From assembly GCA_964556655.1 (NCBI GenBank), contig CAZKWY010000001.1:29974-93973 (forward strand): 64,000 nt of DNA, given 5' to 3'. Below are positions 1-8,312 of the stretch, one piece after another. Position 1 is the first letter of the stretch. Every line of letters begins with the position of its first letter. Both the position numbers and the translations under genes were made by a program. Source of the DNA: CAZKWY01 sp964556655 (GTDB lineage Bacteria; Patescibacteriota; Minisyncoccia; Portnoybacterales; UBA2143). The notes beneath the pieces are model-generated. The model worked only from the letters and a program-made list of their open reading frames with translations. It was not told where the DNA came from and did not search any database.

Positions 1-1133
1 ATCCAGACCAGTCTATCTATATGTGGCGAGGCGCCGACTTTAGAAATATTCTTAATTTTGAAAAAGATTATCCTAAGGCTCGCGTTATCCTTTTAGAAGA
101 GAACTACCGCTCTACTAAAAATATCTTGGAGGCTGGCCATTGCGTTATTAATAAAAACACCCAACGCCGAGAAAAAAATCTTTGGACAAAAAATGGACAA
201 GGCGCGCCCATTAATTTAATTCTAGCGTCAAACGAAAGAGCGGAAGGCGATTTTATTGTCAACGAAATTGAGGGATTAATTAACGAAAAAGGATATACTC
301 TAAAAGACTTTACCGTTCTTTACCGCACCAATGCCCAATCCAGAGCCATTGAAGAAGCCTTCCTGCAAGCCGGCTTCCCCTATAGAATTATTGGCACAGT
401 CAAATTCTACGAAAGAAAAGAAATTAAAGATATTTTATGCTACCTCCGACTAACAGCCAACCCTCAAGACCTCGTCAGTCTGCAAAGAGTAGTCAATCTC
501 CCCCCGCGCCGCCTTGCTAGATACAGCAAAGATCCGTCTTTGGTCTTAAGAAAAAACGACAAAGCCCTAGAGAGTTTCAATCAGATAATGAACTCTTTTA
601 GAATTTTCAGCCGGCAAAATTCCTTAACTGCTCTTATTAAAAAAATAATTGAAGAAATCGGCTATGAGAAATACATTAAATCCTTTGCCTCTGACGCAGA
701 AGAAGGGGAGAGAAGATGGGAGAATGTAGAAGAAATTTTTACCGTGGCTAGCCGCTATGACAAAGAAGATCCAGGCACAGGATTAGAAAAATTCCTTGAA
801 GAAATCAGTCTTTTGACAGGCCAAGACGAGATTGAAACCAACAGCGAAGTTATTAACTTAATGACTCTTCACTGCGCTAAAGGATTAGAATTTCCTGTTG
901 TCTTTATCGCCGGATGCGAGGAAAGCATCCTGCCTCATTCCAGAAGCCAGCTTCACCGGGACCAGATGGAAGAAGAAAGACGCCTATGCTATGTCGGCAT
1001 TACCCGGGCTAAAGAAATTAGCTATCTTACTTTCACTAATCAACGCCGCCTGTGGGGACAAACAATGGCTAATTATCCTTCCCGCTTCCTTTCCGACTTG
1101 CCCGAACACCTCATCGCCTTCCGCCAATTCTAG
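1..1133 (+). CDS. UvrD/PcrA-type ATP-dependent DNA helicase, C-terminal part (5' end outside window)
   Basis: Superfamily 1A 3'-5' helicase acting in repair and replication-fork maintenance. The reading frame is open from the first bases of the window and begins with DQSIYMWRGADF, the family's motif III region, so the Walker A half lies upstream. Later motifs are clear: NYRST (motif IV), LMTLHCAKGLEFPVVF (motif V) and YVGITRAKE (motif VI). The protein ends soon after PSRFLSDLPEHL, without the further C-terminal residues found in PcrA. The stop codon TAG lies in the sequence AATTCTAGGAC that also forms the core of the adjacent palindromic repeat, so the repeat may have supplied the stop. UvrD, PcrA and Rep cannot be told apart from this part alone. 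Confidence 0.93.
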   Translation, partial: PDQSIYMWRGADFRNILNFEKDYPKARVILLEENYRSTKNILEAGHCVINKNTQRREKNLWTKNGQGAPINLILASNERAEGDFIVNEIEGLINEKGYTLKDFTVLYRTNAQSRAIEEAFLQAGFPYRIIGTVKFYERKEIKDILCYLRLTANPQDLVSLQRVVNLPPRRLARYSKDPSLVLRKNDKALESFNQIMNSFRIFSRQNSLTALIKKIIEEIGYEKYIKSFASDAEEGERRWENVEEIFTVASRYDKEDPGTGLEKFLEEISLLTGQDEIETNSEVINLMTLHCAKGLEFPVVFIAGCEESILPHSRSQLHRDQMEEERRLCYVGITRAKEISYLTFTNQRRLWGQTMANYPSRFLSDLPEHLIAFRQF

Positions 1134-1200
1134 GACTGTAATTCTAGGACAGTCCTTTTTTGACAGTCCTTCAAGGACTGTAATTCTAGGACAGTCCTTG
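1126..1200. repeat. Palindromic repeat element, intergenic copy (68-bp core 1133-1200)
   Basis: The unit is built of GGACTGT-AATTCTAGG-ACAGTCC palindromes. Two such palindromes are joined by a spacer containing ACAGTCCTT and its inverse. Positions 1133-1200 are identical base for base to 1511-1578 inside rsmA. This copy has 7 extra bases (AATTCTA) on its left that contain the stop codon of the helicase gene. It fills the whole space between the helicase gene and rsmA, so the rsmA start has no visible Shine-Dalgarno. Transcribed, the arms would form 9-10 bp hairpins. Confidence 0.9.
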
Positions 1201-1203
1201 GCT

Positions 1204-2073
1204 ATGAACCTTACTTCGCCCAAAATATTAAGGGAAACATTTAAAAAACACGACTTTAAACCCCAAAAAAGACTGGGGCAAAATTTTTTAATTGACCAAA
1301 ATATTGTTAATAAAATTGTCAAAATAGCTCAAATAAGTAAGAAAGACACTATTTTAGAAATCGGTCCCGGCACAGGCGCTATTACTAAAGCACTAGCGCA
1401 AAAGAGCAAAAAAGTAATTGCCGTAGAAAAAGACCCTCAACTATCAAAGATCCTAAAAGAAAACCTTTCTTCTTTTAAAAACACATCCATTATTACCTCC
1501 GACATCCGCAGGACTGTAATTCTAGGACAGTCCTTTTTTGACAGTCCTTCAAGGACTGTAATTCTAGGACAGTCCTTGAAGGACTGTCCTTGGAAGGTGG
1601 TGGCTAATTTGCCTTATTATCTTAGCCAGCATGTTATTAGAAAGCTTTTAGAATTAGAAAATCAGCCGGAAAAAATAGTTCTTCTAGTTCAAAAAGAACT
1701 TGCCCAAAGGATTTGCGCCAAGCCCCCGCGAATGAACATTCTAGCTGTTTCAGTCCAGTTTTACAGCCAGCCCGAAATTAAAGGATATGTTTCCAAAACT
1801 TGTTTTTGGCCTCAGCCAAAAGTAGATTCTGCCATTATTGAAATAAATCCCCTTGAAAAAACACAAGAGATATCCTCGGAGAGATTTTTTAAAACAGTTA
1901 AGGCCGGATTTTTTGCCCCCCGCAAACAGCTAGCCAATAATTTAACCAGTCAACTAAAAAAAGGAAGGGAAGGAATAATAAAAGCGATCAAAAAGACGGG
2001 GATAGAAGAAAAGGCCAGAGCAGAAAACTTAACCATTAAAGAATGGATTAATTTAAGCCGTTTATTAACATAA
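1204..2073 (+). CDS. rsmA: 16S rRNA (adenine-N6,N6)-dimethyltransferase RsmA/KsgA with an in-frame repeat insertion
   Basis: Dimethylates two adjacent adenines in the 3' terminal hairpin of 16S rRNA using S-adenosylmethionine, late in small-subunit assembly. The N-terminus has KRLGQNFLID, the SAM site is LEIGPGTGAITKAL (about residues 50-63), and the catalytic N-P-Y motif is seen as ANLPYY. About 27 residues (RTVILGQSFFDSP..., near residues 103-129) lie between SDIR and WKVVANLPYY, where the family has a short acidic link. They are encoded by the 68-bp repeat plus a partial extra arm. Subtracting them gives about 262 residues, normal for KsgA. The ATG at 1204 fits the family N-terminus. The frame is open further upstream through the intergenic repeat copy but has no sensible start there. 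Confidence 0.93.
   Translation: MNLTSPKILRETFKKHDFKPQKRLGQNFLIDQNIVNKIVKIAQISKKDTILEIGPGTGAITKALAQKSKKVIAVEKDPQLSKILKENLSSFKNTSIITSDIRRTVILGQSFFDSPSRTVILGQSLKDCPWKVVANLPYYLSQHVIRKLLELENQPEKIVLLVQKELAQRICAKPPRMNILAVSVQFYSQPEIKGYVSKTCFWPQPKVDSAIIEINPLEKTQEISSERFFKTVKAGFFAPRKQLANNLTSQLKKGREGIIKAIKKTGIEEKARAENLTIKEWINLSRLLT
1511..1593. repeat. Palindromic repeat element, copy inside the rsmA coding sequence
   Basis: Positions 1511-1578 match 1133-1200 exactly, and 1579-1593 add another half arm (AAGGACTGTCCTTGG). The reading frame of rsmA runs straight through it and both copies are read in the same frame relative to the repeat. The layout resembles the Rickettsia palindromic elements, which insert in frame into protein genes, but the sequence is not one I recognise. 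Confidence 0.9.
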
Positions 2074-2077
2074 AAAA

Positions 2078-2098
2078 ACCGACCGCTAGGCGGTCGGT
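2078..2098 (-). terminator. Rho-independent terminator of the lipoprotein gene
   Basis: Perfect 9-bp stem ACCGACCGC / GCGGTCGGT with loop TAG. On the minus strand it is followed by a run of T (the A-run 2072-2078), so it serves the lipoprotein gene. On the plus strand there is no T-run after the stem, so it would stop rsmA transcripts only weakly. Confidence 0.8.
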
Positions 2099-2108
2099 GG
2101 GTGAAGGG

Positions 2109-2618
2109 TTATCTTAATTTTCGGTAGCTTCTGATGTGCCAGAAGCCTTCCTCCCCTCTTCTGACTCGGATACGCCTACTGGCTGTCCCGAGCAACTCAG
2201 AACCGCTATAGACTCTGACCATAATGAGTGTCTCCTCTCTTCTTCGCGCTCCCCATCCCCTAGGAACATCTTTCACAAGTATCCCGCCGGGATTAAGGGA
2301 ATGCCAAGCCGCGTCATCCTGGATGTAAACTAGAACTTTGCGGCTAAGGCCATTAAAAATTTTGAACCGCCAGTTGAAAAATCCAGGCGGCTCGGACGGA
2401 TCTACGTAGGCTTTCTCCTCCCCGCTTTTGGAAAGATGATCCACGACCGACCCGACTCCAGCGCCAGTTAACCCGCCTACGAGAGCGCCTCTTTCATCTC
2501 CCGTATGAAGGCCAATACCAGCGCCCAGAAGGGCGCCTGTCGCTGCCCACTGATGAGTGCATCCAAAAGAAAGCGCCATGACTATTGCCATTGCCATTGT
2601 TGCCCTAATTCTTTTCAT
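2109..2618 (-). CDS. Glycine-zipper lipoprotein
   Basis: 169 aa. The N-terminal signal has a lipobox-like ending (ALSFGC, Cys 20), so it is probably lipid-anchored. Residues about 26-60 form a glycine zipper (GALLGAGIGLHTGDERGA, GGLTGAGVGSVV) like those of SlyB/OmpA-type lipoproteins. The rest is an unfamiliar soluble domain. Its context differs from its neighbours. It is a single gene with a TTGACA-N18-TATAAT promoter, an AAAGGAGGAG Shine-Dalgarno at ideal spacing, and its own terminator. Its base composition is clearly richer in G+C than the flanking genes, which suggests transfer or a distinct expression class. The specific function is unknown. Confidence 0.75.
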   Translation of the reverse strand: MKRIRATMAMAIVMALSFGCTHQWAATGALLGAGIGLHTGDERGALVGGLTGAGVGSVVDHLSKSGEEKAYVDPSEPPGFFNWRFKIFNGLSRKVLVYIQDDAAWHSLNPGGILVKDVPRGWGARRREETLIMVRVYSGSELLGTASRRIRVRRGEEGFWHIRSYRKLR

Positions 2619-2655
2619 TTTCTCCTCCTTTGTAAAGAACTAAAATATTTTCTAA

Positions 2656-2685
2656 ATTATACCACTTAAAATTATATATTGTCAA
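2656..2685 (-). promoter_or_regulatory. Strong sigma70-type promoter for the lipoprotein gene
   Basis: On the minus strand TTGACA (2685-2680), an 18-nt spacer and TATAAT (2661-2656), with TGG before the -10 giving an extended -10. The expected start near 2649 leaves a leader of about 30 nt carrying the Shine-Dalgarno AAAGGAGG just before the ATG at 2618. Confidence 0.8.
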
Positions 2686-2753
2686 TAGAAGAAGAACGAA
2701 AGGAGAAAGCTAATTTCACCGAATTAAAAAGGCTATTAGTTGTGGATAGGATT

Positions 2754-2783
2754 TTGTTGTTTTTGGCTACACTGTGGTATAAT
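2754..2783 (+). promoter_or_regulatory. Extended -10 promoter of the T4SS-like operon
   Basis: TTGTTG (2754-2759), 18-nt spacer, TGG then TATAAT (2778-2783). Transcription would begin around 2790, only about 4-7 nt before the ATG at 2794/2797, so the first mRNA of the operon would be almost leaderless. Confidence 0.65.
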
Positions 2784-2793
2784 AAGCTAACAA

Positions 2794-3600
2794 ATGATGA
2801 AAAAAAAGCAATCTTCTATTAAAAAGAAAATTTTCGGAGGCTTTTTTATCTTTTCAGCGGCAATGGTAGGATGGTTTTTAATCAAAGACGATCCCGCTAA
2901 AAATAGCCCTAAAAATAACGGACCAGAAAGATTCAGCGGAGAAAAGCAAAGCATCCAAGATCTTCCCGGCGGAAAAGACTCTGACAATGATGGGCTTACC
3001 GACAGAGAAGAGAAGGCTTACGGCACGGATCCATATAATCCTGACTCCGACCAAGACGGATATTTAGACGGAGAAGAAATCGCCGCTGGATACGATCCGC
3101 TAGTTCCTTCTCCTGGGGATAAAATCACCAATTTGGAAAATTTCTTGGCTAAAATTAATCCCAGCCTAGACATTCAGATGCCGGATGAAAAAGATCTTAA
3201 TATTTCTCTAGAAACAGGGCCAGAAGCATTAGAAAAATATTTTCAAGAAGCGCAAACTCCGTCTGAATTAAAAAACCCTGATTTATATAAAGAAGCCTTT
3301 CTGGAAGCCAGGCTGGGCAAAAGCGAAAAGATTAACCAGATTATCGCTAATCTTAAACAAAGCCGCCAGCGCCTTCGACAGATAACCGTCCCCATAGAAG
3401 CGCTCCAAGTCCATAAGCTAACTTTAGCTTTAATGACTCCCTTAATCCAACTTTTTGAAGACCTTAAATCGGCCCAAGACAGCCCCCTTAAAACATTAGT
3501 CTCTATCAAGGGTTCTCAAGAATTAGTCCCTTATACCGTAGCCCTCCAAGCACAGACAAATAATTTGGCGAAAAAATACGACATTACTATTCCTCAATAA
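2794..3600 (+). CDS. Membrane-anchored protein with calcium-binding TSP3-like repeats
   Basis: 268 aa. One hydrophobic segment (about residues 13-27, FGGFFIFSAAMVGWFLI) after a lysine-rich start suggests an N-terminal anchor with the rest outside. Residues about 63-100 carry two DxDxDGxxDxxE-type calcium-binding loops (DSDNDGLTDREE and DSDQDGYLDGEE), as in thrombospondin type 3 repeats. The remainder is mainly helical and unrecognised. It is the first gene of the operon that includes the VirB-like proteins; its stop codon is followed directly by the next ATG. This fits a surface or structural subunit, by inference. Confidence 0.7.
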   Translation: MMKKKQSSIKKKIFGGFFIFSAAMVGWFLIKDDPAKNSPKNNGPERFSGEKQSIQDLPGGKDSDNDGLTDREEKAYGTDPYNPDSDQDGYLDGEEIAAGYDPLVPSPGDKITNLENFLAKINPSLDIQMPDEKDLNISLETGPEALEKYFQEAQTPSELKNPDLYKEAFLEARLGKSEKINQIIANLKQSRQRLRQITVPIEALQVHKLTLALMTPLIQLFEDLKSAQDSPLKTLVSIKGSQELVPYTVALQAQTNNLAKKYDITIPQ

Positions 3601-5112
3601 ATGACCGCAAAGAGAACAGCTAAGCTAATAATGATTATAACCGTTTTTAGCGCGGGCGTTTTTTTGGCGCCCTTAAAAAGCCAAGCGGCTGTACCAGTAG
3701 TCGTTTTTGGAGAATACCTTAATCAAATTAAAACCGTTTCCGATATCTCTGATACCGATCCGGAAGCAGATCTTCAATCAAAAATTATCGGCGAAAGAGA
3801 ATACACCGAAGGAGATCCCTATAACGCCACTGTTACTCATACACAGAAAATGCAAGGATCACCTGACGACAAAGAAATCGTCCTTGACAGCCTTTTAGAT
3901 AATATCAACGAAAGGATCGTAGAGCTTGAAAGAGCTATTGCCGAAGAAGAAAACAAAGAAGATTCTAATAAAGCGCTAATCGACACCATGGAAGAAAGCG
4001 TTGGAGAGCTGACAGCTCTACGCGCTAGAATTAACTCTTTAAAAAGCCAACTAGCAGAAAGCGTAGCCCTTGATGTTCATATTGTCAAAGATACTTCTGA
4101 TACTCTTGACGACTTAAAAGCGCTGGCAAGAGAAAAGCTGGCCAGAACACAGGTTTCAGAATTAAGCCGCGCCTTTAATAACCAATACGAAGAGACCATT
4201 ATTAGAAATTTCCACGACTATATGTATCAAGAGCCGGTCCAAAGCGCCTATAACTATTTAGATAATGTCCATTTCAAAGCAGACGAAACTGTTATGAGCG
4301 AAGAGAAAAAGGAAGCTATGAGCGTTGCCGTAAAAAGAAGCCTTGTTTCTTCATATTCTGACCCCGCGCTTCCGGAAAAAGATCCTGAATTTGTCGGTAT
4401 AGAAAACATTTTTAAAAAAGAAGAGGGCGGCGGATGGGACCAATGGCGGCTAGCCCTCAAACCTAATAATAACGATTACGGCATTTTCTTTTCTGCCAAA
4501 AAAGCAGCCCAAGAATTAGCAGAAAGCAAAAAAGAAGAACAAATCACTAAAACACTAGCCTATCAAGGCATTAAGCCCATTACTGGCGAAAACGAAAAAG
4601 GGGAGCTTGGACCAGGCGGCAATAGCAAAGAAGAAATTCAAGTTCCAGGCAGTTTAATCGCCTCCAACAAAGCGGCCGTTACCGAAGCCCAGTTTAACTT
4701 AGCGGCTACGCCGGAATACGCCGCTCCCCAAGACGCTCTAGGCGCTCCCGGCCAAACTCCTGAACCGCCCTACAAAGACGTCACCGCCGGAACGGCCAGC
4801 CAGGAAAATATTGTCTGGTGGAATAATGTAGCAGCAGACAGCCTTAGCGCTTTAGAAGATATTTTCTGCGCCTGCTTCCCTGAATTCTGCCGCAGCTATG
4901 AAATTTTTGACTTAAGCGGCATTATTCCTGGACTTAAAGTTCCCAGCGTTAATATTTGCGGAAGAAGTTTTGATGTTTGCCGCTATTATCCTGAAATGTG
5001 CGAGAGCCTTTTAGGCCCGCTTGAAGGCCTTTTAGACAACTTAAACGACTTAACCGATGTTAACGTTACCATTCCAGGCCTGCCCGACATTCTGGACGAT
5101 ATCGGAATTTAA
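3601..5112 (+). CDS. Secreted protein of the T4SS-like locus, cysteine-containing C-terminus
   Basis: 503 aa with an N-terminal signal (about residues 9-30, ending in SQA). A long region with coiled-coil character follows (about residues 90-180, rich in E, K and L). The C-terminal 90 residues hold seven cysteines (CAC, C, C, C, C patterns around FCACFPEFCRSY and VNICGRSFDVC). No family recognised. The ATG begins right after the TAA of the upstream gene, so the two are likely translationally coupled. Its position before the VirB6-like gene suggests an external component of the same machine. Confidence 0.65.
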   Translation: MTAKRTAKLIMIITVFSAGVFLAPLKSQAAVPVVVFGEYLNQIKTVSDISDTDPEADLQSKIIGEREYTEGDPYNATVTHTQKMQGSPDDKEIVLDSLLDNINERIVELERAIAEEENKEDSNKALIDTMEESVGELTALRARINSLKSQLAESVALDVHIVKDTSDTLDDLKALAREKLARTQVSELSRAFNNQYEETIIRNFHDYMYQEPVQSAYNYLDNVHFKADETVMSEEKKEAMSVAVKRSLVSSYSDPALPEKDPEFVGIENIFKKEEGGGWDQWRLALKPNNNDYGIFFSAKKAAQELAESKKEEQITKTLAYQGIKPITGENEKGELGPGGNSKEEIQVPGSLIASNKAAVTEAQFNLAATPEYAAPQDALGAPGQTPEPPYKDVTAGTASQENIVWWNNVAADSLSALEDIFCACFPEFCRSYEIFDLSGIIPGLKVPSVNICGRSFDVCRYYPEMCESLLGPLEGLLDNLNDLTDVNVTIPGLPDILDDIGI

Positions 5113-5127
5113 TAACAAACGATCATT

Positions 5128-5946
5128 ATGTTCAGCCTTAAACAGCTTCTCGCCATCTGTCTAGGATTATCAGCAATAATTTTTTTAAATAGTATTGATA
5201 TTAACAGCCACAAACAAAACAACCTCTCGCCCCAACAAGCTTCTCTGCCCGAACCCAGCCTTTTGCCCCTAACAGAAAACAAGGCTTCGCTGGAATATTC
5301 CTCCCAAAACACCCTCGCAGAAGAAATTAAAACTATTGCCCAAAAAATAAACTATTACAGCAAGGAAGATAATGAAGACGACGTTTGCGAAGCGACATTC
5401 CTAATTGAAGAAGACAGTCCCGAAATAAGAAACAACATCCAAGCAGTCTTTGACTGGGTAGGCAAGGAAAAAGAAGTTTCTAAAGCTCAGGATCAAGGCA
5501 TGGAAGCGCCCCAGGAAATAGTTGAAGGGACAAAAGATGTTGTTAGGTCTAGAATTAAAGAAGCGGAAAGAATGATTGAAGAAATAGAAGAAAAAAAAGA
5601 AGAAGCGGCTCTGTCTATTGAAGAAATGGTCCAGATCCAACACTACCAACAACAAATTGACTATATCGACGAAATGGTAAAAAAACTGAAAAGAACGATG
5701 TCTTTAATAAGCACATCTAATAAAATTCCCTTGGGCATGCAATGCGGAGACGGAACACATCCTAAAGAAGGTATTGGCCATAGTTTTTTTGCCTTTTGCT
5801 GTTCTGACTGCTGCCTATCGTGCCTGCCTAAATGCTGTTATTGCGGATGCTGCATCCCCAGCTGTGAAGTATTGTGCCAATGCCTCTACGGATCATCTGC
5901 CTATTTATGGGACTCTGTAACCGGCACTTGCGGATGCGGCAATTAA
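5128..5946 (+). CDS. Cysteine-rich secreted or anchored protein
   Basis: 272 aa. An N-terminal hydrophobic stretch (LLAICLGLSAIIFLNSI) serves as signal or anchor. The middle (about residues 125-195) is charged and likely coiled coil. The last 70 residues contain 16 cysteines, many in pairs (FCCSDCCLSCLPKCC, YCGCCIPSC), ending GTCGCGN. This resembles a disulfide-knotted domain or a metal cluster binder, but no named family is recognised. It sits 15 bp after the preceding gene and 7 bp before the VirB6-like gene, clearly in the same operon. Confidence 0.65.
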   Translation: MFSLKQLLAICLGLSAIIFLNSIDINSHKQNNLSPQQASLPEPSLLPLTENKASLEYSSQNTLAEEIKTIAQKINYYSKEDNEDDVCEATFLIEEDSPEIRNNIQAVFDWVGKEKEVSKAQDQGMEAPQEIVEGTKDVVRSRIKEAERMIEEIEEKKEEAALSIEEMVQIQHYQQQIDYIDEMVKKLKRTMSLISTSNKIPLGMQCGDGTHPKEGIGHSFFAFCCSDCCLSCLPKCCYCGCCIPSCEVLCQCLYGSSAYLWDSVTGTCGCGN

Positions 5947-5953
5947 AAACTTT

Positions 5954-7834
5954 ATGAAAGGAAAAAAGACAATAAAAAACAAGAAAAAAATTTTGGGCGT
6001 TTTCCTCGTTTTTATTTTTCTTTTTTCTTCTTTTCTTACCGCGCCCGCCGCTAAAGCTCAAACTTTTGCAGACTTCGGACCCGGAGGAGGACTGGGCAGT
6101 TATACAGTAGGAAAATACATAGGGAACAAAGCTTTGGGAGCAATAGGAGACGCCTTTCAATGGCTCCTTGAAAAAGCGCTTATGATTGTAGGAGGACTAA
6201 TGGCCTTAGTAGGAGAATTGTTTGACTACGCCCTCAACATCAGCAGTTTTACTGATTCGCCCACTATCCGGGCCGGATGGGAAATAAGCAGGGACATCGT
6301 TAATTTATCCCTTATTCTCATCCTTTTAGTAATTGCCTTTGCTACAACCTTAAAAATTGATAACTACAGCATGAAAAGCCTTCTACCCAAGCTGATTGGC
6401 GTAGCTCTTTTGGTTAATTTTAGTTTAGTGGGATGCGGTCTGGTGATTGATTTTACTCAATTAATAGCTGGTTTTTTCATAGAAAAAGCTGGCGGATCTT
6501 TTTCGGTAGAGCTTATGAGGGGGATAGAACTGCAAAAAGCGATCCAAATGAACGAAGAAGGAGTTAGAGAAATTGCCACTAATCCAGACCCGTCAGGGAA
6601 AGTTATCGTCAGCCTTATAGGAAGCATTATTGTCATCCTTATTGCCACTCTAGCCCTTTTTCTAGGAGCGTTGCTCATGATTTTTAGAGTGGCCGCTCTA
6701 TGGATTCTACTTATTTTGGTCCCCTTGGCGCTAATGGCAATGATTTTACCTGCTACTCGCGGATCTTGGAATTCATGGGTCAATCAATTTTTAAAATGGT
6801 CGTTTTTCGCTCCTCTTTATGCTTTCTTTGTTTATCTCGCCCTTTTGACTGCCCAAAAAGGGTTGGTCACTCAATATATTACTTCAACCGGAACTGGAAG
6901 CAAAGACGGCCAGCAGGCTACCGTTGCCGGACTTAATGGTTTTTCCAACATTGATTTGATCCTTAATTATGCTGTAGTAATAGGATTTGTAGTCGGCGGA
7001 TTGATCGTAGCCCAAAAAATGGGCATAAAAGGATCTAACTTCACCATGAGAACAGCCAAAGGGTTTGGCGAAAAAGCGAAAAAAATAGGCAAAAGAACAA
7101 GCATGGCTCCCGTTAAATGGGCTGGCCGAACGGCGGCCACAAGCGGAGCCATGAAAAAACTGACTGAAAGCGCGAGTGAAAGCAGATTTGGCAAAAAAAT
7201 CTCTAAGCCGCTCCAACAATTCACTGAAAAAGAGAGAAAAGCTATGGCAGAATCAGAGAAGAAGTTTGACGACTTTACCGATGAAAACGTGGTCAGAAGA
7301 TTTCGCGCAGGGAACCCACGCGAAAAAGCAGCCGCGGCTAAAATACTGGCCAAAAGAAAAAAGACAAACCTCTTAAATAGAAAAGGAGAAATGGACAAAG
7401 CAATGAAATTGGCCAGAAGATACAATGTCCAAGGAGATTTGGAAAAAGCGCGTCTTGACTTAGCCGCTGACGTCGACAAAACTATTGCCGGACTTAAGCT
7501 TAATGATACAGAAAAAATCCAGTCGGAAAAAATAACCCCCGAAATTGCCAGAAAATTCACTGCTCAGTTTGAAGCAGGAGGCAATTTTAAAAGCAAGTTC
7601 CTAGAAAAAATAGGCGAGACAAACCCAGCCCTCATAGACAAGCTAGAATCAGGCCTCAAGGAACGCTGGACCGCATTGCGTCCAGAAATTAAAAAATACT
7701 TTATGGGCCCGGGAGGACAAGCTTTATGGAATGTCGCTCCTTCAGAAAGAGAAACCTCCGAAGGCCCAACGACTACAACTAATAGGATAACCAAACATGG
7801 AAAAATACAAAGCGAAAAAATACGTCCAGCCTGA
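5954..7834 (+). CDS. TrbL/VirB6-like polytopic membrane protein
   Basis: 626 aa. A cleavable-looking N-terminal signal (ending AKA, about residue 35) precedes at least five membrane segments between about residues 70 and 360 (for example VNLSLILILLVIAFATTL, VSLIGSIIVILIATLALFL, ALWILLILVPLALMAMIL). The arrangement is that of VirB6/TrbL, the inner-membrane channel part of type IV secretion systems. After residue 360 comes a long, basic, cytoplasmic helical tail. The gene overlaps the next one by 38 bp. The VirB6-type call rests on topology and on the VirB4, PrgI and pilin neighbours. Confidence 0.75.
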   Translation: MKGKKTIKNKKKILGVFLVFIFLFSSFLTAPAAKAQTFADFGPGGGLGSYTVGKYIGNKALGAIGDAFQWLLEKALMIVGGLMALVGELFDYALNISSFTDSPTIRAGWEISRDIVNLSLILILLVIAFATTLKIDNYSMKSLLPKLIGVALLVNFSLVGCGLVIDFTQLIAGFFIEKAGGSFSVELMRGIELQKAIQMNEEGVREIATNPDPSGKVIVSLIGSIIVILIATLALFLGALLMIFRVAALWILLILVPLALMAMILPATRGSWNSWVNQFLKWSFFAPLYAFFVYLALLTAQKGLVTQYITSTGTGSKDGQQATVAGLNGFSNIDLILNYAVVIGFVVGGLIVAQKMGIKGSNFTMRTAKGFGEKAKKIGKRTSMAPVKWAGRTAATSGAMKKLTESASESRFGKKISKPLQQFTEKERKAMAESEKKFDDFTDENVVRRFRAGNPREKAAAAKILAKRKKTNLLNRKGEMDKAMKLARRYNVQGDLEKARLDLAADVDKTIAGLKLNDTEKIQSEKITPEIARKFTAQFEAGGNFKSKFLEKIGETNPALIDKLESGLKERWTALRPEIKKYFMGPGGQALWNVAPSERETSEGPTTTTNRITKHGKIQSEKIRPA

Positions 7835-8306
7835 AGAAAAGCTGGAGGAGATAAAAAATCCTAGACGAAAAGAAGTTTTTCGCCGCTATTTTAATCTTCC
7901 GCCAAAATTAAGAGAAACTCTTTTAAGCACAGAAACGGCCGAAAAGATGTTTCAGGCGGCAAGAAAAAACAGCTTAAACGAAACCCAGCACTGCCAAGCA
8001 TCTTGGGCGGCAGGAATGATTATCTTAGGCGAAATTAATATCGTTAATTTCGTCAAGAAGCTGGAAGAGAAAAGCGGCTTAGAGAAAGAAAGCGCCCGCC
8101 AGCTGGCAAGAGATATTAATCAACTCATTTTTTTGCCAGTTAAAGAAGAGCTCAAAAAAATTCATCATATAGAAGAATGGCCCAGAGAAAAAGAAGCTTC
8201 TCCAGCCCCAGAGAAACCTGCCATGCCCGAACCGGAACCAAAAAAACAAAAAGAAGCTCCTTCCGGCAACGGAAGAATAGTAGATTTAAAAAATAATATT
8301 TATTAA
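7797..8306 (+). CDS. Conserved cytoplasmic protein between VirB6-like and PrgI genes
   Basis: 169 aa, soluble and helical, with a proline/glutamate/lysine-rich tail (about residues 135-155) ending in RIVDLKNNIY. Its start overlaps the end of the VirB6-like gene, and it ends 6 bp before the PrgI gene, so it is translationally tied to the machine. No domain recognised. A cytoplasmic accessory to the ATPase or channel is an inference from position only. Confidence 0.6.
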   Translation: MEKYKAKKYVQPEEKLEEIKNPRRKEVFRRYFNLPPKLRETLLSTETAEKMFQAARKNSLNETQHCQASWAAGMIILGEINIVNFVKKLEEKSGLEKESARQLARDINQLIFLPVKEELKKIHHIEEWPREKEASPAPEKPAMPEPEPKKQKEAPSGNGRIVDLKNNIY

Positions 8307-8312
8307 TGGGTT

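Noticed and set aside
898..1203. The rsmA frame is open upstream through the intergenic repeat to an ATG at 898
   Set aside because: The upstream part lies in another frame of the helicase gene, and the residues encoded there do not belong to RsmA; the family N-terminus begins at 1204.
984..1322. Minus-strand ORF of 112 codons across the repeat
   Set aside because: A shadow of the helicase and rsmA coding regions with no start signals or recognisable domain.
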